This document shows positions 49,869 through 59,331 of a DNA stretch of 64,000 nt, piece after piece; the first letter of the stretch is position 1, and every line of letters starts with the position of its first letter. Below the pieces are notes generated by a model, which was given only the letters and a program-made list of their open reading frames with translations, was not told the DNA's origin and did not search any database. The position numbers were made by a program, and so were the translations under genes. The stretch spans positions 90,102 to 154,101 of the forward strand of contig NZ_JACHHD010000002.1 of assembly GCF_014202635.1 (NCBI RefSeq), read 5' to 3'. Source of the DNA: Faecalicoccus acidiformans (GTDB taxonomy: Bacteria; Bacillota_I; Bacilli_A; Erysipelotrichales; Erysipelotrichaceae).

Positions 49869-51067
49869 TATTCTAAGACAACCTCGATTCCTTCTGGTTC
49901 TCCCATGATTTCTTTTACATAACTTTGGATCCATTCTTTTGACATATCATATCCCTGTGCCGTCACATAATGACTGGGGACATAACTATTGTCATATTCA
50001 TGGATCGTCATCACCTTAAAGGTCGTAAAACTTGGTTCAAAATACATCACAGTAGGCGTAAATTGGACATCATCAAACGTTGTCTCTTTCTTTGTGAAAT
50101 CATAATTTAAAGTAAAACTAGCCATACCGCCCACCATGCCTTCGTTAGTATCTTGAGCACTCAAAAAATTACCTAACGAATAATAACACAACGTATCCTG
50201 GTTTTCCCCTTTGATGATTTCCACTGGCTTAATAACGTGGGGATGGGTTCCAATGATCACTTCCACGCCCCATTCATTCATCTTTTTCGCCAGCTCTTCC
50301 TGATCAGGTTCAACCTCGGTATGATATTCCGTTCCCCAGTGCATCGAAACAATCTGTACATCACTGAGCTTAGAAATCTCATTGACATCCTCGTGGATCT
50401 GCTCCTCGTCGATCAGCTCAACCAGCCATGGCTGATCTTCCGGTAAAGACATCCCATTCAAACCATACGTATACCCTAACAAACCAACTTTGATGCCATT
50501 CACTTCACGAACTACGTATTCCTCAGATTCTTCTTGAGAACGATGAACCCCTGTCGTAGAAACATCCGGATAATTTTCGTAAAGATAGTTCATCTCCGCA
50601 AGCAAAGCATCACTGCCTTTATCCAAACTATGATTACTGCTAAGGGCCAGCCAATCAAAACCAGTATGGATCGTCGCGTCTAAGATCTGGGTAGGTCCAT
50701 TAAAAGTAGGATAATGACTTAATCCAAATTCTTCTCCCGCACAAACTGTCTCTTGATTGATAAAAGATAAATCTGCCGGATCAATATACGGTTTCATCAA
50801 TTCATAATCTTGATTGAAATCATAATCCGAATCTCCGGCTTGATATTGTGAGAAGATGGCTTGATGAATCAAATTATCCCCCACACCGGCAAATGTGAAC
50901 GAAGAACTCTCAGGATCAGTTTCTTTCTTTTGAGTCTTGTTCTGCTCTGTAATGGCTTCCCCGCGTTTTTCTGGTTGAGAGTAAATCTGATATCCCGTAT
51001 AAACTGTGATTGATAAAGAAATAATAACCAAGGCGCTCAGTATCGCAACGATGTGTTTTTTATTCAT
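49868..51067 (-). CDS. CapA/YwtB-family metallophosphoesterase-like lipid- or membrane-anchored protein
   Basis: 399 residues. N-terminal membrane segment (VAILSALVIISLSITVYTGYQIY, about 5-27), then the CapA domain: FAGVGDNLIHQAIF with the metal-binding Asp, the LSSNHSLDKG motif, SMHWGTEYHTE and IGTHPHVIKP. The family is linked to poly-gamma-glutamate capsule export and to related surface polymers; no other pgs gene is near, so the substrate is unknown. There is no clear ribosome site before ATG 51067; TAAGAT lies 6 nt upstream. Its stop overlaps smpB. Confidence 0.88.
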   Translation of the reverse strand: MNKKHIVAILSALVIISLSITVYTGYQIYSQPEKRGEAITEQNKTQKKETDPESSSFTFAGVGDNLIHQAIFSQYQAGDSDYDFNQDYELMKPYIDPADLSFINQETVCAGEEFGLSHYPTFNGPTQILDATIHTGFDWLALSSNHSLDKGSDALLAEMNYLYENYPDVSTTGVHRSQEESEEYVVREVNGIKVGLLGYTYGLNGMSLPEDQPWLVELIDEEQIHEDVNEISKLSDVQIVSMHWGTEYHTEVEPDQEELAKKMNEWGVEVIIGTHPHVIKPVEIIKGENQDTLCYYSLGNFLSAQDTNEGMVGGMASFTLNYDFTKKETTFDDVQFTPTVMYFEPSFTTFKVMTIHEYDNSYVPSHYVTAQGYDMSKEWIQSYVKEIMGEPEGIEVVLE

Positions 51068-51107
51068 AACATTATCTTAACAAAAATCCAATGATTTGGA
51101 TAGCATC

Positions 51108-51986
51108 TCACTGGAAGAATGCCTTTAATCGGCGCATGCTCAATAATGTCAGATCCAGTTCCACTTCCGGTTCTAAAGACAGACTTTTGTCATAGCCTTT
51201 TTTATAAAGCTTTGACAACAAGCACTCATAATCAATATCTCCATCTCCCAGAGCTTTATGAAGAAAGGGTTTTGGGAAATGTTCGTCATAATGATAATCC
51301 TTCAAATGAATATGTCCGATATACGAATAAAGAGCTTCTAATTCTTCCTCCAGACTCCATCCTTGATAGTCTTGCGGAACATTTTTGCGAATCGCCCGAT
51401 AAGAATTGGCCGGATCCCACAACAGTTGTAAATGCGGATCGTTCAGTCTCTGCACAACCTCCAAAGTCATCTGCCCTTTGGGCAAATGAGAATACGGACA
51501 GTTTTCCAAAACCAGGATACGGTCCTCTTGTCTGGCGATTTCTACCGCTTTAGAGATATTTTCACAGATTCGATCCAGATCCTCTTTGGTTCCAAAAGGC
51601 CCTTGGCGATTATCGGGCCACCGGAACGGAAAGATGCGAATCGTAGGACAATCTAATTCTTGAGCGATGCGGCAGGCATTTTTCAAATAGTCGAGATGCC
51701 TTTCTACATCCCCTTCAATACTATAAAAAGTAGGATTGAACAAAGATACTTGATCATCTGGAAATAATGGACACAAAAAGAAAATCGTGGATGCCAGATT
51801 TGAAACTCGCAAACCATATTGATCTAACAGTGTTTTTAATCGTTTTACTTCATCTGGTGTACATTCTTCGATGGAATGACCAAAGACATCGTGAAGTTCT
51901 ACTTCTTTATATCCTTCCTTTTGAATTTGTGAAAAAGCTTTTTCTTCATCAAGACTGATCTGATCGCTGATCACAGACAGACGCAT
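51108..51986 (-). CDS. Sugar phosphate isomerase/epimerase (TIM barrel, AP endonuclease family 2 fold)
   Basis: 292 residues from ATG 51986 (AAAGGAG 9 nt before; the TTG at 51989 is not used). A TIM barrel with the family's metal ligands: GYKEVELHDVFG, LVLENCPYSH with the catalytic glutamate, LLWDPANSY, YIGHIHLKDYH and the C-terminal SLEPEVE. Similar to IolE/IolI, xylose-isomerase-like epimerases. Substrate unknown; it may work on a sugar or inositol derivative. Separate from its neighbours and not clearly co-transcribed with the CapA gene, 41 bp downstream. Confidence 0.85.
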   Translation of the reverse strand: MRLSVISDQISLDEEKAFSQIQKEGYKEVELHDVFGHSIEECTPDEVKRLKTLLDQYGLRVSNLASTIFFLCPLFPDDQVSLFNPTFYSIEGDVERHLDYLKNACRIAQELDCPTIRIFPFRWPDNRQGPFGTKEDLDRICENISKAVEIARQEDRILVLENCPYSHLPKGQMTLEVVQRLNDPHLQLLWDPANSYRAIRKNVPQDYQGWSLEEELEALYSYIGHIHLKDYHYDEHFPKPFLHKALGDGDIDYECLLSKLYKKGYDKSLSLEPEVELDLTLLSMRRLKAFFQ

Positions 51987-52032
51987 CAAGCATTCTCCTT
52001 TCCTTTTGGCTGATTTCGCCTATAATGAAACT

Positions 52033-52851
52033 ATGAAACCACATATGATCTACTCCGTCTTTTGGAGTCCTACAGGAAACACCGAAAAGCTCGTCAAAGA
52101 TGTCGGCCGGCAAATTGCCGGTGCTTTACGCACTCCCTGGAAAGCCATCGATATCACTTTGATCAACGCGAAATCGAAACCATTACAGTTTCGATCCGGT
52201 GATCTTGTGATCTTAGGAATGCCCACTTATGCCGGCAAGATCCCTAACAAGATTTTACCCTTTATTCAAGACAAAATTCATGGATCCGATACATGGTTGA
52301 TTCCCGCCGTTACATTCGGGAATCGCAGTTTTGACAATTCTCTTGCCGAACTGAGCCGTGTTTTGTCGCAAAACGGGTTTTCCCCCATTGCCGGTCTAGC
52401 CGTTGTCTGCCCGCATGCTTTTTCTCAAACATTAGGAGCAGGCAGACCCGATCCTTTAGATTTAGTTGATATCAAAAATTTTGTTCGTCATGTTCGAAAT
52501 AAATTTCGCTTTGCAGAGACGATTGAACAAGTCCAATTTCCAGGAGATCCTCATGCCCCTTATTATACTCCAAAGGGATTAGATGGTGAGCCTGTAAATT
52601 TTTTAAAAGCCAAACCAGTGACAGACCCTTCTCTTTGTGTCAATTGCGGCCATTGCGCCGCCTTATGTCCGATGGAAGCAATTGATCTCTTAGATTGTTC
52701 CAAAATACCCGGCACTTGTATAAAATGCCAGCGATGTGTGCATATTTGTAAACATCATGCCAAATCTTTTCAAGACCCATCATTCTTATCGCATGTTGCG
52801 ATGTTGGAAAAGAAGTATACTCGCCCTGCCAAAAATGTTTATATTTGGTAA
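52033..52851 (+). CDS. EFR1-type flavodoxin/ferredoxin fusion
   Basis: 272 residues from ATG 52033. An N-terminal flavodoxin-like domain (VFWSPTGNTEKLVKDVG binds FMN phosphate; VILGMPTYAGKIPN) is followed by a short linker and two 4Fe-4S ferredoxin motifs, CVNCGHCAALCPMEAI and CIKCQRCVHICKHHAK. Electron-transfer protein of the EFR1 group, common in gut anaerobes. No ribosome site is present, but TATAAT (52021-52026) ends 6 nt before the ATG, so the message is probably leaderless. The bile-salt-hydrolase-like gene follows after 20 nt. Confidence 0.9.
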   Translation: MKPHMIYSVFWSPTGNTEKLVKDVGRQIAGALRTPWKAIDITLINAKSKPLQFRSGDLVILGMPTYAGKIPNKILPFIQDKIHGSDTWLIPAVTFGNRSFDNSLAELSRVLSQNGFSPIAGLAVVCPHAFSQTLGAGRPDPLDLVDIKNFVRHVRNKFRFAETIEQVQFPGDPHAPYYTPKGLDGEPVNFLKAKPVTDPSLCVNCGHCAALCPMEAIDLLDCSKIPGTCIKCQRCVHICKHHAKSFQDPSFLSHVAMLEKKYTRPAKNVYIW

Positions 52852-52871
52852 AGATCACAGGAGGCCTATAT

Positions 52872-53834
52872 ATGTGTACTAGTTTCACTTATTTGAATAA
52901 CGACTTTTATTTTGGCAGAAATTTAGATTTGGATTGTTCCTTTGGTGAGCAGGTCGTGATCACTCCACGAAATTTCCCTCTTCCATTTGCAGAAACAAAA
53001 ACACTGAATTCTCATTTTGCTTATATTGGGATGGCAACGATCATCGACCATATGCCTCTTTATGCCGAAGCTGTCAATGAAAAAGGCCTGGGCATGGCCG
53101 GCTTACAATTTACTGGGAATGCAGTTTATCACAAAGCAAAGAACGATAAAGTAAATATTGCTTCTTTTGAGATCATCCCTTGGATCCTTGGCCAATGCCA
53201 ACATGTACAAGATGCAAAGAAACTGCTCAAAGATGTCAACATCATCGATACTGCATTTCGTCCGCAAGTGCCTAATTCTCCCTTGCACTGGATATTGGCC
53301 GACAAAGAAGAATGCATCGTAATCGAATCCGTCAAAGACGGCCTCAAGATTTATGATAACCCCATTGGTGTGCTGACCAACAACCCAGAATTCCCTTTCC
53401 ATCAGATGAATCTTACACAGTACTTAAGTTTAACTAAAGACTATCCGAATAATCGTTTCAGCTCCAATCTGACATTGAGCCCTTATGCCAACGGCATGGG
53501 AGCTTTCGGATTGCCAGGAGATGCTTCCAGCCCTTCGCGCTTTGTCCATACCGCCTTTCTGAAACACAACCTTTATTCAGACGGCAGTGAAAAAGACAAT
53601 GTACATCAATTTTTTCGCGTGCTAAACCAAGTAGCAATGATCAAAGGAAGTGTTCTGACCGAGAACAACACGATGGACTACACGATCTATTCCAGCTGTA
53701 TCAACGCCTCTAAAGGGATCTACTATTATACAACCTATCAACAGCCTTCAATTTGTTATGTGGATATGCATCGCTATCCCTTAGATGAATCCTCATTTTT
53801 CGCTTTCGATTTACAAAAAGGAGACCTTTTTTAG
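52872..53834 (+). CDS. Choloylglycine hydrolase family protein (bile-salt-hydrolase-like)
   Basis: 320 residues from ATG 52872 (AGGAGG 8 nt before). N-terminal nucleophile hydrolase: Cys2 becomes the free catalytic residue after Met removal. Conserved residues visible are Arg16 and Asp19 (FGRNLDLD), an Asn at about 170-171 (VLTNNPEF) and Arg223 (SPSRFVHTAF), which match those of bile salt hydrolase. The position equal to Asn82 of bile salt hydrolase is Gln79 (AGLQFTGN), where penicillin acylases have Tyr. So substrate preference may be changed. No signal peptide, as in the cytoplasmic type. A terminator follows. Confidence 0.85.
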   Translation: MCTSFTYLNNDFYFGRNLDLDCSFGEQVVITPRNFPLPFAETKTLNSHFAYIGMATIIDHMPLYAEAVNEKGLGMAGLQFTGNAVYHKAKNDKVNIASFEIIPWILGQCQHVQDAKKLLKDVNIIDTAFRPQVPNSPLHWILADKEECIVIESVKDGLKIYDNPIGVLTNNPEFPFHQMNLTQYLSLTKDYPNNRFSSNLTLSPYANGMGAFGLPGDASSPSRFVHTAFLKHNLYSDGSEKDNVHQFFRVLNQVAMIKGSVLTENNTMDYTIYSSCINASKGIYYYTTYQQPSICYVDMHRYPLDESSFFAFDLQKGDLF

Positions 53835-53849
53835 AATGGGTCTCCTTTT
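53816..53849. terminator. Bidirectional terminator
   Basis: AAAAGGAGACC (53816-53826) and GGTCTCCTTTT (53839-53849), loop containing the hydrolase stop, between converging genes. Confidence 0.85.
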
Positions 53850-54628
53850 CAATCAATCAGCTTCAACTTTTTCAAAGCCCAAGTTACGCCTTCCTCTTTG
53901 GCACAAGGAGCCTGTAAGCTAACGATATCTTTTAGATGCGGTGCATTCTCTCCGATTAACACACTTTGACTGGCCGCCAACAACATGTCGCTGTCATTAT
54001 CGCTATCGCCAAATGCGATACACTTTTCTATTGGGAAATCTAAAAGTGTTGCGATTTTTCTCATGCCTGTCGCTTTGGAATGCGATTTCAAAACCGCTTC
54101 TGATTTTAAATTTGGAAAATGAATAAAGTCAAAATCTTTTTCTAAACTTTTTTCGAATGCTTGTTTTTGTTCTTCACTTTCATAATATAAACTCATCTTA
54201 GAAAAGGAAAAATGAGGATCCTCCACATTTTTCATCAAAACATTGACCCTTTCAAAAAACTGCGTGACCTTATCCAGTCGATCCGAATACGATCGATCAC
54301 AATACAAATCTTCGTGTCCCTCTAAAAAAGCATCCACTCGATATTTCCGCAATGCTTCTAATACTTTCTGTCTTTGATTTATGCTCGCATCCGCTCGATA
54401 TACAATCGTATCATGATAAGAAATCAAAGTGCCGCACCCGCAGATCACTCCATCCACCGGCACTCCATGCAACTGCACTTCTAAAGAAGAATAACAGCGC
54501 CCGGTATTGATAAAAACCAAGTCGCCTTTTTTTCTGAGTTTATGTAAACTTTCTATGGTTTTTTTAGATACCTGATTGGTTTGCGGAACATGCAAAGTCC
54601 CGTCAAAATCAAAAAATAATAAGTTCAC
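53849..54628 (-). CDS. HAD-superfamily hydrolase (Cof type)
   Basis: 259 residues from GTG 54628, 6 nt after GGGAGGGG; the GTG at 54634 lies directly against that site and cannot be used. Class IIB HAD phosphatase: FFDFDGTLH (nucleophile Asp, motif I), INTGRCYSS (motif II), the conserved Lys around SKATGMRK, and FGDSDNDSDML (motif III/IV). Such enzymes dephosphorylate sugar phosphates, flavin precursors or similar; substrate not assignable. It ends at the terminator shared with the hydrolase gene. Confidence 0.9.
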   Translation of the reverse strand: MNLLFFDFDGTLHVPQTNQVSKKTIESLHKLRKKGDLVFINTGRCYSSLEVQLHGVPVDGVICGCGTLISYHDTIVYRADASINQRQKVLEALRKYRVDAFLEGHEDLYCDRSYSDRLDKVTQFFERVNVLMKNVEDPHFSFSKMSLYYESEEQKQAFEKSLEKDFDFIHFPNLKSEAVLKSHSKATGMRKIATLLDFPIEKCIAFGDSDNDSDMLLAASQSVLIGENAPHLKDIVSLQAPCAKEEGVTWALKKLKLID

Positions 54629-54791
54629 CAACACCCCTCCCGGACAGATTATAATGAATTTTTTTCAGAAAAACTAAAAGCTATTTTCCTATGCGTTAGG
54701 AAAGAATTTGATACTATTGTATTCCAAAGTGATTCTAAGCTAGTATTACGAAAGAATCTTTAGGTGTATAATGACAGGCAGGAGTGAAAAT

Positions 54792-56519
54792 ATGTCATCA
54801 TTAAAAATATTGTTCCGCTATTCAAAAGGAGTACGTTTATATTTTGTTTTATCCATACTCTTTGTCGCCATTGAAACTTCTTTTGAAGTGATCATTCCTC
54901 TATTAATGAGTGAGATCATCGATGTCGGCATTGCCCAGCAGGATCCTTCTATTTTCTTAGAAAAGGGCCTGCAGATGATTCTTTGTGCAATCCTTTCCCT
55001 GCTCTTTGGGATCTGGTATGCCAAATGTGCCGCAAAGGCTATTTCCTTATTTTGTCAGCGCCTTCGCTCAATCGAATTTGAAAAGATCCAAGAATATGCA
55101 TTTTCAAATCTTGACCATTTTGAGACCGCTTCTTTGATCACGCGGTTGACCAGCGATATTACTGTGATCCAAAATGCTTTGATCAACGGAATTCGTCCTT
55201 TTGCGCGAGGCCCGATCATTTTAATTTTGGGATTAGTGATGTCTTTTATAATCAATGCCCGACTTGCCATTATCTTTTTGTTCACCACTCCCATCTTAGG
55301 AGTAATCTTGTTTTTAATCGTTAAAAAGATCGCACCCATGTATCGGAGACTGCAACAAGCCGTAGATCGGGTCAATCTTTTGATTCAGGAAAACTTGACT
55401 GCCATACGCGCGGTAAAAGCGTTTGTTCGTGATGAATATGAAGAAGAGCAGTTTTCCCAAGTCAATGAGGATCTGGCAAATATCACCCAAAACACATTTC
55501 ATTTTGCTTCTTTTAATACCCCCGCTTTCCAAATGACCATGTACATGGCCATCGTCGGTTTGATGTTGTTAGGTGTCAATATGATCGTAGACGGAAATAT
55601 GCAAGTAGGTGAACTCACAGGAGTATTAAGTTATGTCTTGCAGATCATGAATTCTCTGATGATGATATCCAATGTGTTTTTACTGATCACTCGTTCTATT
55701 GCCTCATGCAATCGAATCGCAGAAGTAATCGAAGAACCTGTGAACCTTCGCTCCGGGAAATTTCCATTGACACCAAAAGATAATTCAGTTGATTTTAATC
55801 ATGTTTTCTTCAAATACCATCCCAATGCCAAAGAATATGTACTGTCCGATATCACTTGGCATATTCCTTCCGGCAGTACAGTCGGGATATTAGGGGCAAC
55901 CGGAAGCGCAAAATCTAGTTTGGTTCAATTGATTCCTCGTTTATACGATGTGAATGAAGGAAGTGTCAAGATTGGCCATGTTGACGTTCGCGACATGGAT
56001 CTCGTTTCACTTCGTGACCAAGTAGCGATGGTTTTACAAAACAACACTCTCTTTTCCGGAACAATCAAGGAAAACATGCGCTGGGGAGATCCAAACGCTT
56101 CAGATGAAGAGATTCGTAAAGCTTGCGAGATCGCCTGTGCCGATGAATTCATCCAAAAATTCCCAAAAGGGTATGATACCTATATTGAGCAAGGGGGAAC
56201 CAATGTTTCCGGAGGACAAAGGCAACGTCTATGTATCGCTCGTGCGCTTTTGAAAAAGCCGAGAATCCTGATTTTAGACGATTCCACAAGTGCCGTCGAT
56301 ACCAATACAGATCACTCAATTCGCAGTGCTTTACGATCGATCCAAGGATTAACACAGATCTTGATTGCTCAGCGCGTCAGCTCCGTGATCCATTGTGATC
56401 AGATTTTGATCCTCGAAGATGGAAAGATCAGCGCTATAGGAGATCACGATTCTTTGATGGAAACTTCATCATTCTATCGCGGACTCTATGAATCTCAACA
56501 GAAAGGAGCCGGCATATGA
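54792..56519 (+). CDS. Heterodimeric ABC exporter subunit, degenerate catalytic site
   Basis: 575 residues from ATG 54792 (AGGAGTG site). N-terminal six-span exporter domain, then NBD with GATGSAKS (Walker A, an alanine in place of the usual glycine), signature NVSGGQRQRLC and Walker B ILILDDSTS. The glutamate after Walker B is aspartate, as in the degenerate-site partner of BmrC/LmrC-type pairs. The partner gene overlaps its end by 4 bp (ATGA). Probably a multidrug exporter half. Confidence 0.92.
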   Translation: MSSLKILFRYSKGVRLYFVLSILFVAIETSFEVIIPLLMSEIIDVGIAQQDPSIFLEKGLQMILCAILSLLFGIWYAKCAAKAISLFCQRLRSIEFEKIQEYAFSNLDHFETASLITRLTSDITVIQNALINGIRPFARGPIILILGLVMSFIINARLAIIFLFTTPILGVILFLIVKKIAPMYRRLQQAVDRVNLLIQENLTAIRAVKAFVRDEYEEEQFSQVNEDLANITQNTFHFASFNTPAFQMTMYMAIVGLMLLGVNMIVDGNMQVGELTGVLSYVLQIMNSLMMISNVFLLITRSIASCNRIAEVIEEPVNLRSGKFPLTPKDNSVDFNHVFFKYHPNAKEYVLSDITWHIPSGSTVGILGATGSAKSSLVQLIPRLYDVNEGSVKIGHVDVRDMDLVSLRDQVAMVLQNNTLFSGTIKENMRWGDPNASDEEIRKACEIACADEFIQKFPKGYDTYIEQGGTNVSGGQRQRLCIARALLKKPRILILDDSTSAVDTNTDHSIRSALRSIQGLTQILIAQRVSSVIHCDQILILEDGKISAIGDHDSLMETSSFYRGLYESQQKGAGI

Positions 56520-58345
56520 GACCACAGAATCTAGGACAAACCATTCGCAATTTGATTCATTACATGGGAAATCATGCGATTTTATTCATTTTTGTGGGCT
56601 TGCTGGTCGCCCTGTCTGCTTTAGGAAACCTATTTGGAACCTATATGATCCGCCCGGCGGTCAATCAAGTCCTTTCCCAGGGGCTGGGACAAGCATATAT
56701 AGAGATCCTGATCATGGCCATTACTTTTCTGATTGGCGTCCTGGCAGCCCTTGGTTATACCCAGTGCATGGCTGTTGCTGCTCAGAAAGTTGTAAAAGAT
56801 ATTCGGCACGATCTATTCCATGTGATGCAGAAGCTTCCGCTTTCGTTTTTTGATACCCATTCCCATGGAGAACTGATGTCTCGTTTCACAAACGATGTGG
56901 ATACCGTATCCGATGCCTTGAACAATTCATTTGCGATGATGATCCAAAGTTTTATTCAAGTGGTCGGAACTTTGATCTTGTTATTTGTCTTAAGCTGGAA
57001 ATTAAGCTGTGTCGTTTTGATTTTTTATCTGATCATGTTTTTCTATATTCGCTATTCCAGCTCCAAAAGCAAGACTTATTTTTCCCTCCAGCAACAAAAC
57101 ATTGGGGCCATCAACGGATTTTGCGAAGAGATGATCACTTCCCAAAAAGTCGTGAAAGTCTTCAACCATGAAAAAGAAAACCAGAAACAATTTGAAAAAC
57201 ACAATGCCGATCTTCAGTCCAGCAGTGCCAACGCCTTAGGCTACTCTCAAAGAATCGTTCCTACCGTTGTTTCTCTTTCCTTTGTCAATTATGCTATTGT
57301 CTCCGTTTTAGGCGGCTATTTAGTCTTGCAGGGACAAATGGATGTGGGATCGCTTGCCAGCTATTTGATCTTTGTTCGCCAAGCTGCCATGCCAATCAAC
57401 CAGTTTACTTTACAGATGAACTTGTTGTTGAGCTCCTTGGCCGGTGCGGAAAGAATTTTTGCGCTCATGGATGTAAATCCTGAAGTCGATGATGGAAAAG
57501 TCACCTTGGTAAACGTTCGGATCCAAGATGGGCACGTGATAGAAGCACATGAAAACACGGGAGTTTGGGCATGGCGACATCCACGTCCTGAGGGTGTGGA
57601 ATACGTTCAGCTGCAAGGGGATGTCCGTTTTGAGAATGTCGATTTTAGTTACGATTCAAAGAAAAGGATCCTTCATGATGTTTCTTTGTTTGCCAAGCCA
57701 GGGCAAAAAGTGGCTTTTGTCGGAGCAACAGGAGCCGGAAAAACTACGATTACAAATTTAATCAATCGCTTCTATGATATTCAAAAGGGTTCGATTACAT
57801 ACGATGGCATCGACATCAAGCTCATAAAAAAAGACGACTTGCGCCGTTCTTTAGGAATTGTTCTGCAAGACACACATTTATTTACAGGAACGATTCTCGA
57901 TAATATCCGATTCGGAAATTTAGAAGCTACCGACGACGAATGTATCCAAGCTGCAAAACTCGCCAATGCAGACTCATTTATCCGTCGTCTTCCTCAAGGC
58001 TATCAAACAAAAGTACATAACGATGGCCAGAATTTATCAGCAGGACAAAGACAACTGTTGGCGATTGCCCGAGCCGCCGTGGCCGATCCTCCGGTTTTGA
58101 TTTTGGATGAAGCCACAAGTTCGGTCGATACCCATACCGAAAAACTGATTGAGAAAGGAATGGATCAGCTGATGGAAGGAAGAACCGTTTTCGTCATCGC
58201 CCACCGTTTATCCACTGTTCGCAATGCCGATGTCATTATTGTATTAGACCATGGCATGATCAAAGAAAGGGGAAGCCACGCAGATCTGATCCAACAAAAA
58301 GGAATGTACTATCAACTGTATACCGGTATGTTTGAACTCTCGTAA
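56516..58345 (+). CDS. Heterodimeric ABC exporter subunit, catalytic
   Basis: 609 residues. Six membrane spans in about residues 1-320, then the NBD: GATGAGKTT (Walker A), signature NLSAGQRQLL, Walker B VLILDEATSSVD with the catalytic glutamate intact, and the switch histidine in IAHRLSTV. An unusual insert (about 337-372, VTLVNVRIQDGHVIEA and NTGVWAWRHPRPEG) lies between transmembrane and NBD parts. With the previous protein it makes a BmrCD/LmrCD-like heterodimer. The gene overlaps its partner's stop, so translation is coupled. Confidence 0.92.
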   Translation: MRPQNLGQTIRNLIHYMGNHAILFIFVGLLVALSALGNLFGTYMIRPAVNQVLSQGLGQAYIEILIMAITFLIGVLAALGYTQCMAVAAQKVVKDIRHDLFHVMQKLPLSFFDTHSHGELMSRFTNDVDTVSDALNNSFAMMIQSFIQVVGTLILLFVLSWKLSCVVLIFYLIMFFYIRYSSSKSKTYFSLQQQNIGAINGFCEEMITSQKVVKVFNHEKENQKQFEKHNADLQSSSANALGYSQRIVPTVVSLSFVNYAIVSVLGGYLVLQGQMDVGSLASYLIFVRQAAMPINQFTLQMNLLLSSLAGAERIFALMDVNPEVDDGKVTLVNVRIQDGHVIEAHENTGVWAWRHPRPEGVEYVQLQGDVRFENVDFSYDSKKRILHDVSLFAKPGQKVAFVGATGAGKTTITNLINRFYDIQKGSITYDGIDIKLIKKDDLRRSLGIVLQDTHLFTGTILDNIRFGNLEATDDECIQAAKLANADSFIRRLPQGYQTKVHNDGQNLSAGQRQLLAIARAAVADPPVLILDEATSSVDTHTEKLIEKGMDQLMEGRTVFVIAHRLSTVRNADVIIVLDHGMIKERGSHADLIQQKGMYYQLYTGMFELS

Positions 58346-58361
58346 AGAGAGTTTTTTTTAC
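58335..58361. terminator. Terminator of the ABC exporter operon
   Basis: AACTCTC (58335-58341) pairs with GAGAGTT (58347-58353), followed by a run of T; it overlaps the stop region of both converging genes. Confidence 0.85.
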
Positions 58362-59245
58362 CATACATTTCGATTGATCGTTCCATCTTCAAAAGTAAAG
58401 CCAGAGCCATGGATTTCATTGACATCACTAACGATCATAAAAGCAGCCGGATCGATGCGGTTGATTTCTTGTTCTACAACCGGGTACTCTTTTCGGGACA
58501 AAACGCACATCAGTACCGGGCGCTCTTGCGAAGTATAGCCGCCTTTACCGCTTAAAACCGTTACCCCACGCGACATCGTATCCATCAAATAAGCTTGGAT
58601 GTCCTCCCATTTTGAAGAAATGATCATCACATTTTTGGCACTCTGCGATCCTAATAAAACGGTCTTGTTGATGACCTGACCAGAAATAAAAGCTGTAATA
58701 ATTCCAACCAGAGCCTTTTGGAGACCATAAGTAAAGACTCCTAAAGACACAGTCAATACATCGATGATCATTACAGCTTGTCCAGAAGGAATTTTGGCAT
58801 ATTTTCTTAAAATCAAGGCTGGTATATCCATACCTCCGGTACTGGCATTGGCCCTGAACGCAAGTCCGAGTCCAAATCCTGCCAATACACCGGCATAAAT
58901 GGCTGCCAGATAATCCGGCAAGATAAAAGTTGATTCTGGAAACTGAGAAGCCACAGAAGAAAGAAGCGTAACAAAAACCGGATAGGCAACCGCCGAAACA
59001 ACCGTTTTCAACGCAAATGCCTTGCCCAAAAATATCAATCCTAAAAGAAACAACCCGATCGTTAAACCGTTGATCATCCAAACCGGATCAATGGGAATCA
59101 ATGGCTGCAAAGCCACAGAAAGCCCGGCAATTCCTCCATCAAGCAAATCATTCGGTAAAACGATAAAGGCCACTTCACAGGCTATGATAAAATTCCCTAT
59201 CAACACAAAGATCAGATCTTTGATCCAATTTTTCTTTTTCATCAT
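58358..59245 (-). CDS. YitT-family membrane protein (DUF2179)
   Basis: 295 residues. Five to six membrane segments in the first about 190 residues (IFVLIGNFIIACEVAFIVLP, GGIAGLSVALQPL, then around LTIGLFLLGLIFLG, LAAIYAGVLAGFGLGLAF with the RANASTGGMDI motif, and a segment near 160-180). The C-terminal DUF2179 domain (SQSAKNVMIISSKWEDIQAYLMD, GGYTSQERPVLMCVL, EINRIDPAAFMIVSDVNEIHGSGF) is complete. Function unknown. An AAAGGAG site precedes ATG 59245. Monocistronic. Confidence 0.9.
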   Translation of the reverse strand: MMKKKNWIKDLIFVLIGNFIIACEVAFIVLPNDLLDGGIAGLSVALQPLIPIDPVWMINGLTIGLFLLGLIFLGKAFALKTVVSAVAYPVFVTLLSSVASQFPESTFILPDYLAAIYAGVLAGFGLGLAFRANASTGGMDIPALILRKYAKIPSGQAVMIIDVLTVSLGVFTYGLQKALVGIITAFISGQVINKTVLLGSQSAKNVMIISSKWEDIQAYLMDTMSRGVTVLSGKGGYTSQERPVLMCVLSRKEYPVVEQEINRIDPAAFMIVSDVNEIHGSGFTFEDGTINRNVW

Positions 59246-59295
59246 CCTTACTCTCCTTTGACTATCTGTCTCATTATATCATCAGATACCATCAA

Positions 59296-59324
59296 AAAAA
59301 GAATGTCTGAAGCATTCTTTTTTC
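59296..59324. terminator. Terminator between YitT and HAD genes
   Basis: AAAAAGAATG (59296-59305) and CATTCTTTTT (59313-59322); A- and T-runs on both sides. Confidence 0.85.
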
Positions 59325-59331
59325 AAAACGA

